64,000 nt of DNA from Apostichopus japonicus (GCF_037975245.1 NC_092579.1:17915678-17979677), one strand, 5' to 3'; counted from the first letter of the stretch, positions 11,601-26,000 are shown. A program made the numbers and translations. The notes: generated by a model from the letters alone, not told the origin.

Positions 11601-14200
11601 TGTATTCTGATCTGCTTTCTTCAAGGAAACTGCGAGTCGTGAGGATAAGCACTGGACTCTTCAAACTTTATGGAAATTCAGCAGGATTGAATCTACAAGA
11701 ACATTATTTCTAGTTGCAAGTTGCTCAACACCTAAACGGAGACTGGATGTTGTAATATTCGTCACGAAATACAATTAAGAATAAAAGTGATTTATTTTCC
11801 CTAAAATGCAGTGCAGAATCAAATATTAAGATGTTTCAGGGTTTTTAACTAGGCTGTAGTCTCTTATCTTCACACAAACATTTTGATGACCATTTTTGAT
11901 TGAACTGCTTTGTTGTCTGTTATTTCATTAATATTTTGTGAATTTTGGGGAGGGCCCAGGAAACTTGATGGATAGGTCGTTTTGAGTACAGTAACTTGCA
12001 ACTAGCGTTTTCCTTTGTTTTGACAATGCATGTGTATACAACTTTATGGGTTTTATTACGTGCAAGTATTTTTATTCATAAAAGAAATATTTATCTTTGT
12101 TGTTAATTGTTAAGTATACAGCACAGGTACAAAGAAAGAGCACAACAGTTGAAAGGAAAGATTTATGAAAGAAGCAGACAATATATGAAAGAAAAGAGGT
12201 TATTTTACATTTTAGTCTTATCTCTTTTTATGTTAAATCTATTTATATTAGGATAAAAAATCAATGGTGGATCCAGAAGGGGGTGGAGGGGCGACCACCC
12301 CCTTGCAGCTTGTGAATTTGTTTTATTTTAAGCCAAATTTTGTGAAATCATCATGTGGCATGCACCCTGGGCCGTCGTCGATAAGGAGGTGGACTGGCCC
12401 CTTGTTAACCATTTTAATGTAGTGACCTTTCTTCCCCTTTAGAATATTGGTTTCCAAAAATTGGGATTTTTTTTGAAAATCTGGTGGGGGGGGGTGCGTC
12501 AATGAAATAGTTTATAGAATTGTGTCGTCTATGGTGAAACTGCAGACAAAGTTTTTCCCTGGTAAGCATTTTGGAATTGTTAGGATTTGGATGGCATGTT
12601 GCCCCCCCCCCCCAATGTGGCACTGGTCACCATGTGCACAAATATCCATCTATAAGACTAGAAGTTATTAACAAATGCCTCTCTACACCAGGGCTGTTAT
12701 CCTCTTCACAAAGTGGGCAGCCTTAATGAAGTGGAGAGGGGGTTGGGGATCATAAATTTTCTCCACAAATAAGGGGAACAGTATTTTTCCGAACATGCCA
12801 GCTGGAAAGTGAATGGAATTGGTCCCACCCTATCACAAGAATTTTTACCGTGCTGTACAACCACCCTGCTACCCCCGAAAAAGTTTGTGTTTCCGTTTAT
12901 TATGATATTATCCCCCCCCCCCCCCATGAGACAAGCCTGCTTCATGATCCCCTATCAACAAAATCCAAGCTCTGCCATAAAAACCACCCAATTATGAATA
13001 AGATGCGACATGGACCAGTATCACCAACTGCGGCCCACAACAACCTTATTTTAAAGCAGGGGTGGTGCCATGATTTCCCCATGGGGGTATGACTCTCAGA
13101 CAGGGGGCTAAATTGCACAAAATTTGTATTAGTATTAACATTTTTTTATACCTTCCCCCTTAAATATTTCAAAAAATATCTCCAACGGGGGCTAGAACTC
13201 TCCAACGGAGCAGGGGGTGAGGGCCTAACCCCATATGCTGGCACCACCCTTGTCTCCGAGTTCTTGTATCAGCGTAGGATGATGATTGGGAGTGGGCCGA
13301 GATCGATTTTCCCAAAAAGTTCCATATATGTAAAGATAAAAATCCAAATTATTGGGGCTACACCTTCCTGAGTACTTGGCACCACCCAGACAGAATGGGT
13401 AAATATTTCGCTAGAATGTTACAATAATCATGTATTCACTTCAACTGTGTCAGTGTTGTTTACTTGTTTAGGGACCACTTTAGTACAAAATGTCAAAGTC
13501 CGGTAGTCATTTATACGTTGCAGATTTTATTCAGTCAGCATTTGTGCTAAGAAAAATGTAAACGTGTAAAAACGAACCATAAATCTTCCCAAACAATATT
13601 TTTAATAATTAAATTTAATCACAATCGTTACACAAATTCCATTTTGGTAGGTTTTGATTCCCATGATTAGTATAATATATCAACCCCGTACGAGATTACG
13701 TCATTTCGCGGAACCGATATAGCCTGGTGCATTTTTTCACAGTTCATTTACCCTTAGTGATAGAAGAAACTGTATCGTGTTCGTTTGCGTTATACTTTCT
13801 TTCCGAGACTTACGTATATTGTAGTTGATACATATGTTCAACTTGTGCAGAATGGAAAATTTTTAGAAAGGTTGGAAAAGATACTTTTGGGAACGATTTT
13901 AAGTACCGTTTTGTTAAGTTTGTGTCGATTTTCATTTGGACATCACACGTGAGTTTCTTACAGAGATTTCACCTACTACGAGTTGCCAATTCTCGTGATA
14001 TTTACGTGAGTGAAAGTTGAATGTGTTCTTAAGTCGTCTGTATCGTAACTTGCAATATTATTAATTAATTAATCCACAATCCACAAAACAAAATGGGTTG
14101 TAATTCGTATCAAATTTCACTGGGGCTATGCAAGCCTACGTTGCCGTTGCGCACTATTACATAACCCAATTAACTCACGGTTAGTAACGGCCGTATAATG
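8691..14200. other. Intergenic, no gene seen
   Basis: Several open frames of 60-156 codons occur here, but none shows a recognisable domain or sensible splice signals. The part from about 12260 to 13260 is marked by homopolymer C or G runs and GGGGG-rich dispersed repeat. Two short sequences from this stretch recur in inverse orientation near 14203 and 15454. Confidence 0.5.
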
Positions 14201-14219
14201 ACCTAGCAACCTGGAGACT

Positions 14220-16528
14220 GTCTGATATTAACTGAAATGTGTTTTAAAAATCTCATAGCTAAATTAGGTTACTCTTTAATTTCACAAAATAAGTCAGCGT
14301 AAGGGACGGAACGAGAGGGACGGAATTGCCCTGTCTATGTTGATCAATAAGAGAAAAAGCTGTTGTAAATTCTGTTTGTCATTGCCAAGCTCCCACAAGC
14401 AGTTGGAATATTATCACAAATTACACAATCCAATTAATGAACTCACATTCAAGGAACAGATGGGGGTGGGGTGGTGATTGGGGTGTGATGATGGGTGAAA
14501 TGTAGGTAAATTGGAATCAAAATTGAAATTCATTCCATCACTCACCACTCACCACTCAAATGCCTTGGTGAATAATAATTAAGTCACCTCCATCCACCAC
14601 TTCCCCCAAAATGAAGAATCTTAAACCCAACACAAATACTAAATCTATATTTTCCACCTTTATATTGTAGGTGAATACAACAATGTGGGACAATATATAA
14701 TTTTTAAATTTGGAATACTAATTTAGTGTACAAATTCAACAAATATACTTCATACAAAGTCACCTTTTTAATTGAAATTGTCAATTCACATATTCATTAA
14801 CAAAACTCTGCTTAGATTCGGATCCAAACAGCATATGAACGACTTAAAAACCTCTTCCCCCATCATGACGTTAACTCATTAAGTTGTCATTAACAAGAAA
14901 AATGAACTACTGCACAAAACATACATCAATGCAATTCAATATAAATTAGAACATTAACATGTAGAACTCTTGGATATGATGTAGATTTGGAAATCAACAA
15001 ACAGCTCACCAGTGTGCAAGGAGTTGATATGAATGCTTACAATTCATTACACAAATAATGGTCTCTGGTTCAGCATACAGGGAGAACAGGGGCTATCTTT
15101 CCTTTCACCATATCCCTTGAATACCACAGTAGGTCTTTTGCCTCTGGCCACTTCCAATACTGTACTTCCCTGTTTTTGCCATGGCATTAACCTGTGAATT
15201 ACTGACAATTATGTTTCCACCTCGCCTGGATACAACTGACCATCATATTCAACTATCACCCACTCCCCCACTTTCCATGGTAACTGATCATTGTTAACCA
15301 GCTGACTACCAATTTGATCTTGATCCCCATGATAACGAAATTTTTTGGATTTTTTTTTTTTTTAATTCTTAAGTGTCAATTAGTACTGCCATGAGCCCAA
15401 AATAAATTTCTCCCAGAGAAGTAACTTAACTTTTGGGATTTGAGGATGACCAATTTTGGCTTTGGCCCATATATCTTAGCCGTGTGATATGCAGCGCTGC
15501 TGTTAATGTATACTACTATTGCGTCAAATTACAAAGGAAACTTACAAATTAAAGTTACAAATTACCAAGGAAAATTACAAACTTTAATAGAAAACATATA
15601 TGCTGGCTTAAGACAAGTGTTTGATCTTTACTTACAAAGACTGATGAAAACTGTGTTTTTTGATATTTCAGGGTCTTTATTGAGGCCAGTATTACATGAG
15701 TTTTCAGGCGGAAAATCCATCGGATTTCCTTACTCTCGCGTTAATTTGGGAATGCAAAATTGGTAGCAATAATAAAAACCCTAAGATCTGCAATTGAATG
15801 TTCGAGAGATTATTAAATGGCGACCTACGCTTAGGTTAATAGGTTTCTTAAAATGTAATGTGAACAATTCTGGAAAAAAAGGTTATTTAAAGTAAATTCT
15901 GAATGAGAAACAAAAAACAAGATCCCATTATAGCAGTTATTACAGACTATAATACATCATATTTATTCAAAGTAAACGCATGGGCCTTATTAAGTCTAAT
16001 TTTCCTGTGGTCGGATCATTCATTAGTATTATTATTATCAATAGAACATTTCCCAAATTATTTTTAGCTCAGCTGAATGCTATCAGCTGAGCTACAGTGA
16101 TCGTTGCTATTCTACCAAAATTCTGTCACTTTTGACACCGTGTGTGAATGACTGCCAGTGGTTTTCATGTGTGCGAAGAAGTAGTAACGTGCGTAATTAA
16201 TATGAATAAGGATAGAAATCGTTATAGAATTGTTGATGTTGTGCTATAACCAGTTTACTGACTTTTTCCGGTTTTAGAAACAATTGCATAGAAGTAACAA
16301 GAAATATACGAAACAATGGAAAGTGGTATCAACAAATTCGATTCATGTATACAGACACACCAAAGGCATCAATGAAAACTTTATTAACAATGGAAATTGG
16401 GAGGCGGAATCGTGACGTGTCACACTATAATATCGATCCTATTCATTTCCCAGATAAATCATGAAACAATATGGCAACGTAATGAATTCAATAGGATATT
16501 ACATCTATTAAAGCAAAGTACGAAGTAA
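14220..16528. other. Intergenic, no gene seen; short hairpin at 16065-16094
   Basis: No exon is recognisable. A perfect 12-bp stem, TAGCTCAGCTGA with its inverse, flanks a 6-nt loop at 16065-16094. It looks like a relic end of a mobile element rather than an RNA gene. Confidence 0.5.
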
Positions 16529-16972
16529 AGTCACCTGACAAGGCGGGCGAGTAATTTAATAGTTCCAAACTTACGAAGTGTTCATCATGGTTATATGTCA
16601 ATGGTAATTATGAACAATTACTTGCAAAAAGATTTCGGTGTAACAATAAGGCTGAAATAACTGATATGTCAATGACGTGCAATTATCTCAATACAAACTG
16701 GGCTTGTCTACTCGAACACGTGGCGCTATAGTATAGGAATACACATGCAACTGAATAGGCCCACAGTACGTACACAGATGCAATTACCTACTCCAGTTAC
16801 ACCATAAACAAAGATGATATTGTTCTGCAGTGAGGCCTACTGTAAGGTTACGTTTTAATGTAGCTAAGTATATACCCATGGGGTTTAACAGTTACAGTAT
16901 TCAAGCTCAAATCATGCATTCCACTGTGCTTGTGTTTATTTTCAATTATTCGCCCGCCCTGTCAGGTGACTA
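16529..16972. mobile_element. MITE-like element with about 30-bp terminal inverted repeats
   Basis: The left end begins AGTCACCTGACAAGGCGGGC and the right end is the inverse of AGTCACCTGACAGGGCGGGC, with similarity continuing inward for about 30 bp. The interior of about 440 bp has no coding frame. The target-site duplication is not clear (flanks include TA on both sides), so I do not assign a superfamily. The right end lies less than 10 bp before the shared start of inverted-module array B at 16980. Confidence 0.7.
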
Positions 16973-17020
16973 CACGTGATGTATCTCCACATGTCAATCA
17001 TCACCGAAATCGGGATTTGG

Positions 17021-17420
17021 AATATGTTAATGAGCTAAATCGATGATATGTCGATTTAAATAGGTATATGTCAATTTGAGTCGCTAGAAACTGGTATAAG
17101 TCCACGGAAATTGACTTCTACCGATTTATTTCGACATATCATCGATTTAAACTGGTAGATGTCGATTTAAATGGACATATCATCGATTTATTTTACATAT
17201 CATCGATTTAAATCGATGATAAGTAAAATAAATCGATGATATGTAGAATAAATCGATGATATGTCGATTTAAATCGACATATACCAGTTTCATTCTACAA
17301 ATCATCGATTTAAATCGACATATACCAGTTTCATTCTACATATCATCGATTTAAATCGACATATACCAGTTTACTTCGACATATCATCGATTTATTTTAC
17401 TTATCATCGATTTAAATCAA
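17021..17420. repeat. Array of inverted ATCGATTTAAATCGAT-centred modules, copy B
   Basis: Same modules as the array at 6190-6905 but shorter, with one of the 34-bp-armed palindromes near 17180-17245. From 16980 the lead-in is nearly identical to that of copy A, showing common descent or recent conversion. The array stops abruptly into AT-rich unique sequence. Confidence 0.9.
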
Positions 17421-17939
17421 GTCAAATCTGTGTATTCAACTCTATTCATGCTTTTTATTTTCATACTCATCTATATTGTATTTTATTGTACAGTTTTACT
17501 ACATATTATGTGTTATATATTTTGTACTGTTGCATATAGCGTTTTAGAGCACTTTTGTGGGTTGCTTTATAAAATCAATTACGAAAATCAATTACTAAAA
17601 TCAATTATTAAATATTAAATATTATTATTATTATTAAATATTAAATTATTTCAACACTTAAGAGGGTATCCCGTAAATCTACAATCATGCATGAATAGTG
17701 AACTACAGCCATGATATTTTAACTTTTGTTTCCAGTTATAGGTGACAGTTTGCATTAGATACATTAGGCAATTGATAGCATACTTTCAAGTGATTGAAAT
17801 CTTTCAGCAATGTAAATCCCACTTTTATCTACAATAGAAAAAAAACTAAAATAACAAAAACATAAACAAAAGGTAATAACAAAAACATGAACAAGAGGTA
17901 CTATCTCTTAAAGGTGTATGCTTACGAAAGTTTAAATGA

Positions 17940-19190
17940 TTATTTTTTTTTTAGATTCTCAGATGCATGTACAAGAAACATTTGGTCGACTTAGGAATTT
18001 TCGACCAACTCCCTCGACGTGTAGTAAGATATTTGAAAGCTCACCAAAATTAACATAATCAACTGTCTGATTTTTACTAATTTTACAAAAGTATAACTGC
18101 ACCTGCAGCATTAGCTAAAATTCCTGGCAAAGATACATAAAATGATCTGTTCATAGTTATACTTTAGGTTCAACTACAAAACGTCAACCATGAACATTCC
18201 CAAAAAAAGATAATCTTACATAATGCTATATCATATGAGCTTTGCAACTCTAATCATGCTGGTATATAAATTGAGCATGCTGTTGTACTGTTCCAACAAG
18301 CTAAAATTCAGCTCTTTGACAGTATTATGATGTAATACTATTAAGCACAATAGATCAATACTTATACATCCTCAAGTAAGAGGAAGGATCTTAAATATTT
18401 GGTGGTAGCCAGTTAACACTGAAATTATTTTGCTTTCACTTTTCACATAAATACCCCACCTCATCAACGTTTATAGTAAATATCATTTTAAAGCTTAAAT
18501 TAAATCATAATCAACTGTCGGCCATGAAGACAATGACAAAGATAAAACTTTTCCTGTAGTCACCCATATCTAAGCAGTATTATCATAATCTGCTGCAGAT
18601 AATAGGCTAGTATAATTTCAATTAAGAGTCAACAATCAACCAGTACTAAATAACAAATGAAGAATGAATTGAACCGATATAATCTTCTTGAAAGAAAATG
18701 GAACAATAGTGAACAATTTGTGACATGAAACATATTTGTATTAAACTGACCATTTGCATTCTTGGGACATTGAATGCTACGACAGTATATCAATTTCATG
18801 TTACTGTTTGTGTAATAAATTTTACATTCACAATGTTAAACACACAATCATTACATTGATTGGATGTATTATTGTATTAAGCACAATGAATCTAAACACT
18901 CTTACAATAACAACAATCCCTCAAGTCTTCCGATGTGAACTTTGAGATGTGAAATAATGTGGAATGCTGACTATGACGACTGCTACACTGCAGTTACATT
19001 GTCTTTGTTGGTGGAACGGTAAGCACGAAAATCTCGAATCTGGTTGCACTTCACTCTACCAGCCCAGGCAACTCATAAACAACTTTTTGGAAAATTCCCA
19101 TGCACCAAGACATGCCTTTTGGTATTCCAGATTAAAAATATATAATGATTTGAAGTACACATCAATGGCCTTCATAAATGTGCTCTGAGG
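17940..19190. repeat. Segmental duplication, copy B
   Basis: Diverged copy of blocks found in 5290-7680, in the same orientation. The most conserved piece is 18934-19065 against 7470-7600, ending in a shared GGTAAGCACG donor-like site. Insertions and deletions are frequent, so the duplication is not very recent. Confidence 0.6.
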
Positions 19191-22100
19191 TAGTCTGAGG
19201 ATGTCTCTCGATGATCAAAAATAACTGCTGAGGATGTATTTTGCTTTCTCCAAGAAGTGACACATAGGGCTGAGGCTTTTCTGAAATATTTTGCAAATAG
19301 AACTGCAAGTTGGTGCTTTCCTAAGTAACAAAAAAAAAAGATAAATACATTCCAATCATTATAAGGCTGTGTAAAAACCTAACTGGTTCCTATGCATTTA
19401 TTGGCATGTCTCACTCACAAAAACGTGACATCTGCATCCGAAAATAATAAACGTTTAGTGATTCAAGTGGTAAGAAAAAATTAATTATCAAGCAAGGACC
19501 TTCAACAGAGATACTCTCAAGCTGTTCTATTTTGTAATGTCTGTCATAATAACAAAAAGACCTGTGGTACATTAAACCCTGTCCACTGATTACTATGTAT
19601 GATATCTGCAACAAAACTAACAGGGACCATCCTTGGGTTTATGGTTATAATTATACCTACTATCAACTCAAACATAAATAGATTTTTTGTTTATATGATA
19701 ATTTCAGAAAAACTCTCATTTGGCCCCGCCAATCATCAATATTTAATTAGCAAGCCCAAAATGGCAGTGAAAACATAGTGATGATAGACTAACGCTCCAC
19801 ACCAAATATTAAGTAAATGTCATGTTTAGTTACTTGAAATGCCTTTTCAAGTTTTTACATTAAGGCCCCCCCCCTCCCCACAATTCCTATACAAGATATC
19901 TTCACTGAAAACAACATGGAACACCATGCTGCCATGTATCAACTCAAATTAATTTAGGATGCTTGAGATACCATGTATACAAGCAGACATCTCATGCACA
20001 GGACATCACCATTGCATAGATTATCTGAGCCTTTGGCAATAAAAACAAAGAAAGCCGAAGTGTTGGAAGGATGGAAAACAATGTTCCTCAACCATATCAT
20101 TTCTCCTGAGGTTTAAAAATTAGTAACTTTGAGAAATTAACTCTCTACCAGGAATTGAGTAGTTGATAAGTATTCTTCATTCATTAAGAGAAAATATCTG
20201 CATCCAATTTTTGCATTGTACTCCAAACACAAACTGGCATAATAACAAGTGGTGGGCCCAAGGACATGCAAACTTACACAATGGAAGTCTACGAAAGCTG
20301 GACATGATTTTTTTACAGATAGTTTACCCCTTTGCGTCTCTCAGAAAACAAATGTGGTAATAAATGGATTGCAGCATTGTTTTTCCCATCTGAAAAAAAC
20401 AATTTAAAATAAAGCATCACCCTGTTTTTAGATATGGTTATTGTTGAATTTATTAAAGGTACATACTGGTTTCCTTGATATCCACAGACAGTAGTGTTAT
20501 ACCAACTAAACGAACTATTTAAGCAATCAAAGAAAAAAGGGAGACATCTAGTGTGCCAACTGCATACAGCTACAGCTTAAGTTAAAGTTAGCCCGAAAGT
20601 ACAGGTAGGCATGGTGGCACTCACAAAAATATGGTGGCGGAAGAATCATTCCGCCCCCCCCCCCCCCCGATTCGCAAGTCAGAAAACCCCTTTTTTCATT
20701 TCCAATTCCCTTTGGGAGCACCAAATTGCATCTAAGGCCAAGTGAAAATGCAAAATTATTTACAAAATGGAGTGGGTGTTGAAGTGTGCTGTATTGCACC
20801 AAATTGCATCTGAGGCCACCTGGAAATGCAAAAAAATAATCCCCCTCCCCCAGGCCGGCCACTCAAAAGTACCTTCTCCCCCACTCAAAAGTACCTTCCT
20901 ACGCCATTGACTTTCATAATTATAGTGACAGTAGGGACTGTATCCGTATCAATTGGTTGGAACGATTTCCTCATTTGGCGGGTGCGAATAGGAGCAACCA
21001 TTTTGGGCTATTTAAAAAAAAATAATAATAGCTATTGCATTTTAAAAATGCACAATGCCCGGTATTTCTTGTAGTACCTTTCATCCACGGGGTTCAAACG
21101 ACACTAGAAATAAGGAAAGTCTTTCCTTGATGGTTACACAGCCAAAATATTTCAATATAACTTTTACAACAAACTCATTGTATTATTACCTCCATAAAAT
21201 TCTGGTCTAATGAGTGGGGCGCAGTCACTTTTTGCTTGTGGCTCATCTAGAAGTGTTGGGTGCGATACTTTGTTTAAGCCACCTTTAGCCTTTATTATCA
21301 AAACAACAATTGCTCGACGGTGGGATTGTTTGATTATTGTCGATATAGATTGAAATTCCAATGGACTATGAGAGTAACCATGGATGACTAAATTACTCAT
21401 ATCTAAGGCGCAGATCCACGGGTGTGAGGGTGGTGTACACCTCCCCCACCCATATTAACCACACTTACAATTTAGAAGTGGTGTCAGTGTAAATTAAATT
21501 ATCATATTACAAAATTTAACCTAATTTATAACCAAAAATACTTCAGAATGCACCATTTCATTTCTGTAAGTCCACAACACCTCGAGCCTGTGTGCGTAAC
21601 AGAAAACTGAAACCCTGCAGTATATTTCTGCATTTCGTCATTGCTTACACTTTTGAAACTTGGTCGGTTGACAAAAAGAACAAAACTTTCCAAAAAGAAT
21701 ATTTAGCAACGTTTTTTTTATTTCATTTGTGTGTCATTTATTAAACTGTAACAGAAGATTAAATACTAGGCAAAGATACAAGCCAATCAGTTTTTATTTC
21801 AATTTAACATCACAGCAAAAAGTATCAATATTGAGTGAAATCTTCCATTGATTCTTAAAATTGTTTACAATATTTACTGAGAATAAAAAAAAAACATCTT
21901 TTTAGTTAACCAGAGCAATAACTCCATAACCCACCACTTTGGATTAATTTGTCCTCTAACACACAACATGCAGAAGTTTGGTAGAAAAAGTCAACACAAC
22001 GAAAATTTGTAAAATACCAGAGAGAAAAGGAAACACAACGAAAATTTGTAAAATACCAGAGAGAACAGGAAACTTTCAAAATTAATATCACACGAGATGT

Positions 22101-22972
22101 ATTTATCTGATAATCTGAAAGATTTCAACCACTTACATTATGATGATTTCTAAAGTTTACATATGCCATGAATATTTGAGCAACACATCGGGAAAAAAAT
22201 GGAAAAGAAACCTTGCAAATTAACTAGTAAAACGAGAGAGTTAAGAGTTTTATATTTTACTTTATAGGCAGATGATGGGTTCTTTCTTTGATAGACCTGG
22301 AATTTGTGTGATACATGATACAAAAGCACCAACTCTGAATGAACCATCATCCATGTCTCTAGATAGTAAGAAATTGAACACTAATCAAATACCAACATTA
22401 GGAGTCTGCTTTAAGACCAAGACATTTTGAACTTTGACACATAGCAGCTTTGATTTAACTCAAATTTGTCAGTACAAGAAAATGTTGGACAAGAACATGC
22501 TGGATAAGAAAATACTGCCAAAGAAAAGGTAAAGAGCACCATCCTATTATTTATAGGATAGAGGTAACTTCACCCCCCCCCCCATCACCTTTTCATCCTC
22601 CCTCAAATATGAAGAACCAGTCATTTTACCCATGCTCACATACCATTTTTCAAGTTTCTAACAAAATATTGGGTTTCACCATTACGAATGATTTTAATAG
22701 TCATCAACAAAATTGAAGCCGAGAACAAACCAAGATAATTATTCCCTTACCTAGATGAAAACATTGCAACGATCACATCTATACTACCGCAGAGCCCATG
22801 ATACAGCTAAATGGTAAATAGTAATAAGCAGTGTCACAATGTCCAATGTAGGCAACAGCTACATCAAAGTAACTCAACAAGAAAGAATGGATTATCATCT
22901 CAAGATGAAACAGTGGCTTGAGTTGATGACTCGACTCCAGCTGGAGATGACCCCACCGAACACGTGGCTGGC
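19191..22972. other. Intergenic, no gene seen; small tandem duplications
   Basis: No coding exon is recognisable. A 39-bp tandem duplication sits at 21995-22072 (unit begins CACAACGAAAATTTG). A roughly 80-bp direct repeat marked by CACCAAATTGCATCT is near 20718-20830. Homopolymer C runs occur near 19867, 20655 and 22572. Confidence 0.5.
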
Positions 22973-22978
22973 TTTATT
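22973..22978 (-). terminator. Candidate SHMT polyadenylation signal (AATAAA on minus strand)
   Basis: This is the first canonical AATAAA downstream of the SHMT stop codon, about 107 nt away. The 3' untranslated region would then be short, roughly 130 nt. Other distal signals cannot be excluded. Confidence 0.45.
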
Positions 22979-23084
22979 GCTGCGGAACTTGGTAAGGTCC
23001 ACTCTGATTTTTTCAATTCTTAGCCTCATTCAATTGTTTCCAAGACTTCTGTAATCATGTTTGGCCTGAATCCATTATTATTAT

Positions 23085-26000
23085 TTACATAGTATCCAAA
23101 CCAGGAAGAGGAAACTGCTTGGCAAAGTTTTCAACTTCTTCTCGGAGAGCTGTAATCTTTGGTTGTACCTCTGCGTTGGTTTTCAGGGCAGCCTTAAACT
23201 CCTTCAGAGTTGGCCCTGACAACGCTTTCAGCTCTTTCGTGATTTCTAGGGCTATCGGGAAGAAAGGGAAACAGAGGAAATAAAGGGAATGAACCCAGTG
23301 TGACAAGGTACTTAACTTGAGGGGTATGAGAGGGACGGGGGGGGGGGGTATATTCACGGAAAATATATTACATGTGAGGGGGGTTAACTTTGGTGGAACT
23401 CCCCAAACCCAACACAACAGCGTAGGTTCCAATCTAGTAGTGATTACCTCAATTACATAACAGAGCTGCATTCTGTTTAAATGTACCACCAGAAAACTTG
23501 CAAAATCATAATTTGGAATGTAAGAAAAAAGTCAAGTAACTTATAGAGCCTAAGGCCTAGCTATCACATTGTGAGTGTTCACTCGGTGGTCGAAACTTAT
23601 AAGCAGCTATTCTTTTAACTGCGGCTGAGGATTTGACAAATCTTATCGGTTTCTTTCTAAAAATTAACGATGGTTAGGTTTACCATGTGATATACAGGCA
23701 ACGTTCATAGAGATGACTGATGTACATTGTAGACAGGAACTGACAAAACTTCACTAAACCTACAACATACAAACACAGATAACTAACCTCTATGAATAAA
23801 TTCAACAACCTTCACAAAGTCACTCTCTGTCAAGTTTCTAGAAGTGAGTGCTGGTGTCCCAAACCTAAGGCCGCCTGGTTTAAAAGCGCTCTTGTCTCCC
23901 GGGCAAGTGTTCTTATTACAAACAATGGACGCAGCTTCCAAAACCTTCTCCCCCCTGGCACCGTCCAAGCCGAGAGGTCGAAGGTCAAGTAGAAGTAAAT
24001 GAGTGTCAGTGCCACCTGTGTTAAAAGAACCAAAACAGCAAAAACTGAAGAAAGTTTTTTATGGCAGATCATCGAACAAGCTGAGCAAGAATCTACTTCT
24101 GTCAGTGGCGTCAACTTTTTGAATGCTGATTCATCACTTTTTAAGCAAAGGACATGATGTGTTGTAGCCATGACTGACTGAATCTATCCAACAAACTTTG
24201 GTCAAATTTACTTCAAAATCACTGTTATTGAGCTTATCAAACTTATAGCTCAACTCAAATTTACCTTGTTGCAGAGGTACGAAGGAAATAGATCATAGGG
24301 GTCGATGAGGAGAGTAACTTGGTACCATGATCCTCACTGTCTTGGAATCATGGGTTTGCTTTATGCAGACTCAATTATTTTACCAACTGACATGGTCTTT
24401 CAAATGTATTGAGTGAAAATAAGTTTAAAGTAGATTATCGTTCCATTGCAATTTTAGTGACATTCCATTTTCTAAAAGTGTACAGCATTGTAAGCGGATT
24501 GTCCTTTTTGTCCAACATAATGTTACAGGTGAACGCTTGTGTCATTTTTCTTATCAAACTGACCTGTGGCAATGGAATAACCTTTTTCTACGAAAGCTTT
24601 GGACATGGCACGAGCATTGGCGATAACTTTATTACCATAGTCTTTGAATTCTGGTTGCAGGGCCTGCTTCAGAGCTACTGCCAGACCTGAAGGAGAGAAA
24701 ATAGGAGAACCATGATGGGTGACCATCCACTGAATCTGTCACAAGCTAAAGTATGCACTGAAAAATGCCATATCCATATCCAACGATGCAACAAAGCCCA
24801 ATAAAGTTTACTAGCAAATTAAAAGCTCTGTTTCAGCACTTTCAATTGAACCAACTTCTGGCTAGTGAAACAGAGGAGGTAACAACATCCCCAACTAACG
24901 AGGGTATCTCACAGACGAAATATGAAAGTACGCAAATTATACCAGGTTCAATATTATGTAAAACCCTGGGTCTGATGTGCAACGGTTTAAGCAGTCTCTG
25001 GACCCTACGTGTGTTGACTTATAGGGGGCTTGGCAGAGCCTTGGACCTCACACCTGAGCAGTCATCCACAGCTGTTAAACAGGATACGGAAGTTCTTTTC
25101 CAATTGTTGAGTGGGTGGGAGAAGTGGAATAGGTTAAGAAACACTGTTGTATGTGTATGGCTGAATTTCATTACATCTTAACATCCATGAGAACTGGCTT
25201 ACAACTTCTAATATACTCTGCCACTCTTTCAAAAATCTTAAGCATGTTTGGTTAACTGGAAAAAAATTTCAATATCATATTAAAAAATAAAAAATAATCG
25301 ACAATTCTGAAGTCGTACCTGCAACAGCATGCATATGAGGACCTCCTTGGAGACCGGGGAATACTGCATCGTTGATGGCACGCTCCAGTTCATACATCTC
25401 TTCCTTCCCATTCTTTAGTACTTTCCTCACACCTGAGAATCAAAGTTAGAAGGACAGCATTTATTAAGGATACTTGGAAACTAGAAGGAAACCAACCAAC
25501 ATTATTATTAACACCCTTTGCAAGCCACCAAACGAGAATCTTGCAAGAATCGATTCTAGTCCTCAAATCTGACATCCATTCAGCCCAGTCCAATCAAAAC
25601 AGTTCTGCCCATCATCAATCTTGTGCCGTATTTGGCAGATTTGTGCTACAACTGAAGTAACTTAGGGTCAAATAGGTCGCCAAGAAAGCAGTACCTACAT
25701 CGATGTTCATAAGTTGCATAATCGTATAAGTCAAAATACAAATAAGTCGCTGGTGGTTTTGTTGCTTGATTAAGCTTTAACCTTTTCCGTCAATTCTGCG
25801 ATAGTCTGTGAATACCATTTTCTTTTGAAACCCAATTAGCCTATCCTGTAACATTACAGTACAGTAAGTCACCAGTATTGTACAACAAATAGTCTACATA
25901 GCAAACTGGATCTTACTTTTTGGTGCAATAAGATTAGCCATCCCATCTCCTGTTATTACATCTTGCAAATCCAGGATTTCATTTAATTTGTCATACTCTT

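Noticed and set aside
23830-24171. 113-codon minus-strand frame with a hydrophobic stretch
   Set aside because: It reads SHMT intron sequence into exon 7 in the wrong frame. The real exon 7 frame is established by the NKNTCPGD and GTPALTSR motifs.
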